DNA from: Alitta virens
Lineage: Eukaryota > Annelida > Polychaeta > Phyllodocida > Nereididae
Assembly: GCA_932294295.1 (NCBI GenBank)
Contig: OW028579.1
Coordinates: forward strand, 5,912,370-5,976,369
Direction: 5' to 3'
DNA: 64,000 bases
The notes under the pieces are model-generated. The model had not been told where the DNA came from. It worked only from the letters and a program-made list of their open reading frames with translations, and ran no database searches. Position numbers and translations under genes: made by a program. Shown piece by piece: positions 56,596 through 64,000 of this stretch (the first letter of the stretch is position 1; each line of letters begins with the position of its first letter).

Positions 56596-57084
56596 GTACT
56601 AAGATCCTTTTTTGCACTGAGAATCAGCAAATATTATGCACTGATCAGTCAGCGCAAGAAGGTTCTTACTGGCTGTATGTACATATGTTAAGTATTGCAC
56701 CAGATGATATGTGGATGTGCAAGGTTAAAAAGGTGCAGTAACCTAAAAATTACTTTACGAAAGCAGGTCTTTCATGCAACTGTTTATATAAATCTGTAGA
56801 AGACCATCCACTGAAACCACATACCAAAAATCAACCCCATCTGTGATGTACTAAGTGAGCATTTAATGAAACTAACTTTCAATACAAACTGGTCATTTCT
56901 CATAAAAATATTTTGTAAGGTGTGATTTATTTTAGTCCCTTTTTGCTTTGAAGAGTCGAATTATATTTATCTCTTAACAATCAATTCAACATTTTCAGAA
57001 CAAAAATATTCCTAGTATTATTCCTGAGCTAACACTGAAATTGCTACCTGGCAAAAACAAAACCTATGGATGGCAAAACCTATG

Positions 57085-57166
57085 GATGGCATGCCAGATA
57101 CTGTCAGCATTATTTCAACATTGGCTGACATTGGCATGATGTCAAGCCAATGTTATCTGGGAATTT
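57085..57166. mobile_element. Decayed CCCAGATAG-related MITE
   Basis: TGCCAGATACTGTCAGCATT through CATTGGCATGATGTCAAGCC to AATGTTATCTGGGA, with short imperfect inverted ends. Confidence 0.5.
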
Positions 57167-58254
57167 TATAATTTCGCTATATATAATAACATTCGTAAAA
57201 CGTTCTGAAAATGTTGATGTTATAATGTTACTAGCCAACATCTAGGGAATATTAGAGGAATATTAGAGGAATTTTTATGCGACCTGGGCGGTGCTGCACA
57301 TATATTCAGGCCATACACAGTGGGACTTACTCTTTTGGGAAAGAATATCAAATCTCTCACTGTCACTCTGCAACTTGACAAGCTTTTATTCACACTCTGA
57401 AGTCATATTATATAAAGATATAAAAAGATAAATAAATTTGGTCTCAACTAAAGTGGCACCTGATAAAGTACTTGTATTTTTGTTGATAGTTTGAATTTTC
57501 TTTAAACTATATAATGATTTTACTTTATAATTTTAAAAATCTCCATATGGAGGCAAACGTGCGAAAACTTCTATATATTTCACTTTCTTTTATACAACTT
57601 TCTCGATTTATTATTAAAGTTTTAAACATGATCATGTCTGTTGATATTTATGTAACAAAAGTCATGCTCCAAAATTTACAGAGTTATTTACTTCCTTATT
57701 CAGTGGGCAAATAAAAATCTTACAGCAGTTTGTCTATTACAGCAAAAAGTAGCAGGTATACAGTGAGCACCACTCTAATATATCAGCTCATTAAGAGTTT
57801 AAGGTTTAACGCAACCTAACATTTAGGACCTGATCTTTTAACCAACTCTATTCTCACATTATGATTTAAATGTTGGTGCACTAATGTACTTTCCGGATTA
57901 TCTTACCAATAACGCTAGTAAATATATATTGCCATCAGAAAGATTCAGAAATCGGCAGAGGACCCCAAACATGCGACATCGGCCAGACATTGGTGCCACA
58001 TTGTCCGACGACGGCTAACCTTGAAATAATGTCGAATGATTTTATTTGGCACCTCTACATTTAGTATTACTCCATGATCAGTCGGACCGGGGGAATGCCA
58101 AAATAAGTTTTAATTGAATTGAGTGCTAGGCCCAACTTTGCCACAATGTCAATCTGACGATAGCGATGCCAGTCCAACGTCGTGCCAATGTGACAAGTTA
58201 TTTGGGTATTTAAATCTTTATTAAAGTGACCAAAATCTTTCTGCCCAGGACCCT

Positions 58255-58420
58255 CGCCTCCCAAGGGTCCCTGGAAATTCACCAAATATCCTGCACAACT
58301 AACCCCAGGCAGTATTGACCTATGGTTCTCGATTCGAAGTTGTTCAGTTCCATATAAGGAATACGGAAACGATGGAATAAGGATATTATACGGCTCTTTG
58401 CAAAGCAATCTAGAGCAGTA
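58255..58420 (-). mobile_element. Dispersed repeat fragment (GGGTCCCTGGAAA family)
   Basis: Shares CCAAGGGTCCCTGGAAATTC, CTGCACAACTAACC, AGGAATAC, AAGGATATTATAC and GCAATCTAGAG in order with 52660-52830. Confidence 0.6.
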
Positions 58421-59434
58421 AAAATAGTTTGCCTATGCGTAGCACAAAGGCCAACAATGTAAAAAACACAACTGACTTTATGCATTCCAAAATTCGTTAA
58501 GAAATAACATTGTTCTTAGTACATGTCAATGTGGCAACTGCATCTTATGTAAAAGAAACAGCCTGTAAAATTTAACTTACACAATTTTACCAACTCATAA
58601 ATTAAATTTTACAGGCTATAAATAGATGATTTATTTCTCATCTTTTGTAAATATTTCACCTTGTTTTTTGTCACAATTTTCTGTTGATGAAAAGCTTTTA
58701 TAGCTTTAAATAAAATGTTATCTTATCTTAACCACAACTAACAAAAAGACAGCAGAAAAAACCAGCTATTTCATCATATTGTACCATACATCAAATATAT
58801 CCTTTTCTCATCGGCCTTTACAATATAGATATATCTACCCCAGTTAAATATGTGTGATATTTATAGCGGTAAACATAAACTTGTCAAAATAGTCCAAATT
58901 AATGAAGTTTTGGTTATTTAATCGTCATACAAGTCTCTTACGGGCCTTAGATTCTATATATAGACTTTGCTGAAATTTGCATATAAAAAAATTATTTGTC
59001 TTTCTTTTAACTAATATTTGATGTTGAAACACCATTGTTACTGTGGGATATGGTAAGAAGTACAAACACAAGGTTTTGCTTTGCTGAGAGAGTGTGGCTT
59101 TTTAATCCAGTATATATAACAGTAAGGTACATATATATCAGTGATGTATATAAAATAGATTCACATCTACAACTGCCAGCTTCTGGCTTGTTTCTTGGTT
59201 TATACAATAAACCTTGACCAATGGTCATTTACTTCATTCTGATTGGCTGGTTCCCTTAAGGTGGACACAGCCCCTTTCTTTATGCTTGGCTTCCCCATGT
59301 TCTGGTTCAGCCCCTTTTTGTTAACAATACATCTCTTAAATTACTTTAACCTTAAACTTGGCTTTAACCTTAAACTAAGCTTTCTTTACATATTTAGAGA
59401 GCTGTAGTTTCATTTAACTTATAAATATTAATAC

Positions 59435-59674
59435 ATGACATTACGATTACAGTGTTTTGCCCTAGCTTCTTTGATGTCAGCTGGTAAATATGTTAAAGAC
59501 ACCATGATTGGTAAGCTTGTTAATCTTGGCATTTCTCCTGTAGAAGCCGCATTTAATAGAACAGCTCTTCATAGTGAAAATTGTGTATCCAGTGGTCTGC
59601 ATGACTCCTTACGATTTATTAAACCGTGGTCTGATGGACATGTAATGGCAAAGCTGTTAACAAAAGCTTTTTAA
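59435..59674 (+). pseudogene. Coding-like ORF, unrecognised (possible mobile-element remnant)
   Basis: An 79-codon frame including KYVKDTMIGKLVNLGISPVE, AAFNRTALHSENCVSSGLHD and RFIKPWSDGHVMAKLLTKAF. It is more protein-like than other ORFs here and ends before repeat DNA. No family recognised and no splice partners found. Confidence 0.25.
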
Positions 59675-59744
59675 GCTGGTCGCCGCCCTTACAGGTTTTA
59701 TGTTCTTTCACATTGTTTTTATGTTCTTTTGTACTTTTATTTGC

Positions 59745-60001
59745 CCTCGAAGGTCCTGGGCCTCCACGCGGCGAGGGTGGAAACACTTGGGGTGAAGTCC
59801 TCTATCCCCAGTGGCTAAAACAGGACAGTGCGCATTGCACAAGCTGCTCCAGCTATCCAACGCAGACAATTATTGATTTTTTACATGCCTTTGGTTTCTA
59901 CTACCAACTATAGATAATCAATCTTACCCTAGAGAGCCTCTACATAGCCCACTCAGGTGCTGATGAGGCGTTAAACAATAACACTAACTAACTAACTAAC
60001 T
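59745..60001 (+). mobile_element. SINE-like repeat, GTCCTGGGCC head and (ACTA)n tail
   Basis: Starts CCTCGAAGGTCCTGGGCCTC, holds CCCAGTGGC, CAGTGCGCATTGCAC and GTGCTGATGAGGCGTTAAAC, then AATAAC(ACTA)n. The tetramer tail after a fixed 3' word suggests a retroposed SINE or LINE end. Fragments recur at 5135, 6388, 19410 and 60885. Confidence 0.65.
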
Positions 60002-60884
60002 TGTACTTTTATTCCTATATTGGGGGTGTACAATAAATATATCGTGCAATATTTTGTACAGATCTAATCTAAGGTCTTGAAAAGTGTCACATTCACATAA
60101 AAAATGAATGAGTTTATGATGTCCTTGAAATTGCCTTGTCCTCCTCATTGCAAGGTTGATATGCTGTGCAATGTACCCTCTAGTTATGCCTATCTAGTTT
60201 TCTTTTAGATTATCTACTATGCTATATACATTCATGACTTCAGTCATTAAAATGTCATTACACACAAGGCAACTACCTTCCCAATACATGTCATACCTTT
60301 CATGTCTAATGGTAATAATTTTTTTTTTTTCATTGTAGAAGTCCTTAAAAACCTGACCTCCTGGCTTTATTTCCTCTGGAGTGCATCAAGGGAATCCCAA
60401 GACCAGCGTGCAGTTCATTCAACCAAGAATTAGTACATTGCAGTCAAATTGTGGTGTCTCAGCCTTCATGGTATTGTGCACAATGTAGTAGCATGGTTTT
60501 TCCATATGGAGCAGCATAAAAAGGACAGAGATGTGAGCTATAAGTCAAACCACATCTACCCAACTACGAACGCTGGGAGTTGGCTTATAGCTACCATTTC
60601 TGCCCTCTGCCTTTTGTTTTAAAGAATATATAACCTAAAACAAGTGGAAATAAATTTTCATCATACTATATTACTGCAAAATTTCCAGTTGTTTCAATTT
60701 TGTAAAAAGGTGAAGCATATATCAGAACACGATTGTCTTTCTAGATAATGTATGCATTGTCCATAATGTATGTATTCAGAGCATTTCAAAAATTTCCTCA
60801 ACTGCTGTTTTGTGCAACTGTCATACATGATTTGTCATTTGTTGATGAATCAACCAAGCCTTGAAATCCGATACCGTTTTTCAC

Positions 60885-61000
60885 TGCCTTTGAAAGTCCT
60901 GGGCCTCCTCGTGGCAAGGGCAGTAACGCTGTGGGTGAGGACCTTGAACTCCAGCGGCAAACACAAGGCTCTGTGCAATGCACACTGTCAAGGTATAATA
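60885..61000 (+). mobile_element. Fragment of the GTCCTGGGCC repeat family
   Basis: Reads TTTGAAAGTCCTGGGCCTCC, TCGTGGCAAGGGCAGTAACG and CTCTGTGCAATGCACACTG. Confidence 0.6.
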
Positions 61001-61079
61001 CCTAGCTTTCTTCCTACACCTAGCTCTCGATGTACAGTTAGTTTACTTTTAAAAAACGGCCTTTCAAATTAAACCAAGA

Positions 61080-61400
61080 TAAAGCCAGACAACTTCTGCT
61101 ATACGATGCTACCTGCCACTTAATGGAAATGTCTGGCTATAGCTGGCTACTCAAAGCTGAATCTAAAAGTGAGAGTTGTGCATATTTGTCTTGTTTTGTT
61201 GTTGAAAAGATGCATGTCCATTGCACATACATATTCATGATATATTAGATAAATTTCCTACATTTACCAAGATTTATATTTTTCAGTGGTGGTAAGCCGA
61301 CTATTAGCTAGAAGTAGACAGAAGCAGCTGGTTTTAGCCAGTTATAGTCGCTATAGCTGTCTAGAGTCGACCATATTTTATGAAACAAACTGTACCTGCT
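61080..61400. mobile_element. Dispersed repeat related to 7430-7690 (inverted)
   Basis: Shared blocks: TGGCTATAGCTGGCTACTCA, TTTCCTACATTTACCAAGAT, GCCGACTATTAGCTAGAAGT and CAGAAGCAGCTGGTTTTAGC. The last part, TTTATGAAACAAACTGTACCTG, also mirrors 'acagttagtttcataaa' near 7440. Confidence 0.6.
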
Positions 61401-61419
61401 TTCCCTATACCTACATTGT

Positions 61420-64000
61420 AGTGCTCCCTACCTATTACAGTTCCTACTCTTGTTCAACATAATATCACACAAACATACAGACACCTTTCTTTCACATTAA
61501 AACCATAAAACATGGATTGAAAGACTAACTCATTTCATCACTGAAAACAATACATCATGAAGGATGAGATGATTCAATAACTAATATATCTTCATCATGT
61601 TTGGTTAACCCGAAAATTTGGCGAGACATTTTCTAGTTACTTAAAATGCACATCAGAACAATAAATACAAAGTGTTCTATCAAGATAATGTCATCACTCA
61701 TACTTTTTTCAATAAGTATTTTTAGACTTGCAAAGTTAGCATAAAGATGAAAGATGGTCTGTATAAGTAGCTGAAACAACATACTTTTTACAGGAGTCAC
61801 TATCGAGAACATTTTAGTTTTGCTGATATTTTACCTTCTATTCAAATTCCAATTTTGTTGGATTTTTAGAATGTTCTGACGCAGATTGGAACATTCGATT
61901 ATACGAAAGCAAACATTTTTTTCAATTTTCTTCATGACTTCCTCATTTACATAGATGAATATTGTGGAAATCTGTTATGGTTATTGAACACATATCATGA
62001 ACTCACTGTTTGCTAAAAAACTCATGACTCCAGTGCATTTATCAGTCTAATGGTTCCTCTTCGATAGCCCTACATGATCTCCTTAAGACACTCCGTATCA
62101 TCACTCATCAATATTTTTGCCTGCTTTGAATGAGAACTTTGATAACTGGTATCATTCGTATCATCACAGAGAATGATTTCTCTATGGTATCATTTTAACC
62201 ATTTTTACTTCCAATTAAGTGGGTGGGCCAAGATGAATCCCATGTATGCTTATATATATGCTATATAGATCCAACATCAGTTAAACGACGACAAAAAGCA
62301 GCCAAAATTGAAACGATGCTGACCCAATCTATCGTGCTAACTGAGCCTGATTTAATTTGTGCTATGAAAAGTTTCCAGTTCATGCAAGATTTAATAATAG
62401 AAAAAATAAGTCATTTAAATTACATTTTCTGTTAGCTTTGGTTAACGTTGTGCAAAAATTCAACTTTGGCGATTTCGACATTTAGCAAAGTTTACTGGAC
62501 TGGTAAGGACCAATTTTCTAGAATATTTCACCTTTAGTTGCACGAACCACGTAGTCACTAGAGACTCCAATCACTCCATGCCCGAACACACATAATAAAT
62601 TTTATGCAAAAGAACCAATAGGGAAACTAAATAGTCTCATCTGACTGACTATTCACGTATGAACAAACTTTCCACGATATCGTTCTTGGCAGGTCACTTT
62701 ACCCCAAAGGAGGTAATTTCTTCCTTGCCTCATGTTCACGATCTGAATTGTCAAAAATGACTGGTATGTGACTTCTGGTAGAGCCTGAGTGCCAAAAAAT
62801 ATGACAAAATTTTGAGAAAATATCAATTGTGAGGTGTGTGTTTAGAATCAGTAGTTATATGTGTCTTGTCAAATTGCCTAAAATGGAATGCAAGGAACTA
62901 GTATGACCGGGATATGTTACCGTTACTTATTACTTATGTATATCCCAGATAGCATTCCAAATCAAGCCAGCGTCGGTACAACATCGTTTTGACATCGCCG
63001 ACATCGCGCTGACGTTGATCCAACTTGGAATGCTATCTGTTCACCTGATTGCCTCTACTAAGATATTATTTGAATAAGTTCACTTTTTTTTTGTTGCAAT
63101 AAATTCGCTAATCAATTGGTAATATTAACCACAGCTATCACCTCGCAAAGTCCCTATAAGTAACCATGATAACCAGACCTACTATTAGTTTGAAATATGT
63201 CCCGTTAAGTGGACCAACTTTAAATAAAACATGTCTTGATCACCCACGCTTATATCAAACAAATTTATTCACGGTTGAATATCTGAACATCTTTGTAGAC
63301 CATGATGCTTTCCAAATAATTTCAACTCCATGCCAAAGTATTTTTTTTTATTCTTTTTATGTAACATGTTATTGTGCTATTTGCATTAATTTGCATTATT
63401 TATTTATTTTTTGTTAACCTTGAAATTATTGTCCCATTCAAATCCTCTTCGTTTCAGACATATGATTGTTCAGCTAATTTCCATCCAAAATATTGTTTAA
63501 AATCAGCCAAGATATTGTTTGTCTTTAGACAATGGTTGTTTAGTTCAAACAATGATTTTGGTAAGCTTACACAATTAAATTTCTATGATTTGGGATGGAC
63601 ACAAGCTAAACAATCATTTTTCTAAACAGACAATCATTTCTAAGAGTGGCAGTATATTTGCACCAAGTTATACAAAAAATTAATAAATAATACAAATTAA
63701 TGCAAATAGCACAAGATAACATGTTACATAAAAAGAATAAAAAAAAATACTTTGGCATGGAGTTGAAATTATTTGTAAGCATCATGGTCTACAAAGATGT
63801 TCAGATATTCAACCGTGAAAAAACCAGGGTGCAAAAAAAAGGTTTGGCAAGTACAGTTCGCATTTCAACTTTTTTTTTCTGTTTGTGTACTTGTGTCTGT
63901 CATCTTGCCAAGAAGAGAAAGCAAAGGGTGCAAATCAGGGTAAGAGTGACCCCTGGAATTTGAGTTATGCAGATTTTCCATCCTGTATGAGGCATTACCT
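61420..64000. other. Region without a supported gene
   Basis: Apart from the MITE at 62944-63040 and a decayed relative near 62265-62340 (GAAACGATGCTGACCC), I see only AT-rich sequence. ORFs at 63166-63417, 63374-63625 and 63700-63963 are AT-driven and show no domain or splice support. Part of 63660-63800 looks like an inverted echo of 63280-63400 (AACAATGATG/CATCATGG, GCAAATAGCACAAGATAACA), suggesting another fold-back. Confidence 0.4.
62944..63040. mobile_element. CCCAGATAG-family MITE
   Basis: CCCAGATAGCATTCCAAATC through GACATCGCCGACATCGCGCT to AACTTGGAATGCTATCTG; 97 bp, close in length to the 8629 copy. Confidence 0.85.

Noticed and set aside
63166..63963. Three ORFs of 83-87 codons near the right edge
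   Set aside because: Rich in Phe/Ile/Lys from AT-rich DNA and partly lying in an apparent inverted repeat; no recognisable domains.

Overview
The window is a piece of an animal nuclear genome, most likely a marine invertebrate. It is AT-rich and intron-bearing, with GT/AG splice sites, and is crowded with tRNA-derived SINEs, fold-back elements (MITEs), decayed non-LTR retrotransposons and simple repeats. I could not fix the phylum from sequence alone. There are no bacterial features: no operons, no CRISPR and no rRNA.

The only genes I can support firmly are two minus-strand copies of a matrix metalloproteinase (MMP). They lie in a direct tandem duplication: bases 1-9411 match 9692-19134 at about 98-99% identity by eye. 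Copy 2 (exons between 34348 and 11835) is complete: signal-peptide exon, propeptide with a cysteine switch, furin site, zinc catalytic domain, Pro-rich hinge, hemopexin domain and a weakly hydrophobic C-terminal tail. It encodes about 571 residues in 11 coding exons with consistent phases. Copy 1 (8230 to 2143) holds exons 2-11 only. The duplication break lies inside intron 1, so copy 1 has no visible signal-peptide exon of its own. Copy 1 also reads HESGH where copy 2 has the usual HEIGH.

From 17.95 to 34.2 kb is the roughly 16.3-kb intron 1 of copy 2. It holds four copies of one tRNA-derived SINE (three with clear target-site duplications), a 386-bp terminal-inverted-repeat element, several minisatellites, and a 48-bp satellite built from one arm of a MITE.

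From 34.4 to 64 kb there is no well-supported gene. The region contains degenerate LINE reverse-transcriptase remnants (41.4-42.8, 45.4-46.3 and 48.7-50.0 kb), nested MITEs of at least six families, a 72-bp minisatellite that is open on both strands, and a cluster of coding-like but unrecognised fragments (43.9-48.4 kb and near 38.7 kb). These could be exons of an unknown gene or remains of a mobile element.

I did not find a convincing new multi-gene system. The most interesting signals are the MMP duplication (first exon lost in one copy, altered active-site helix, a cluster of replacement differences), the step-by-step origin of a satellite from a MITE, and nested transposon insertions with readable target-site duplications.
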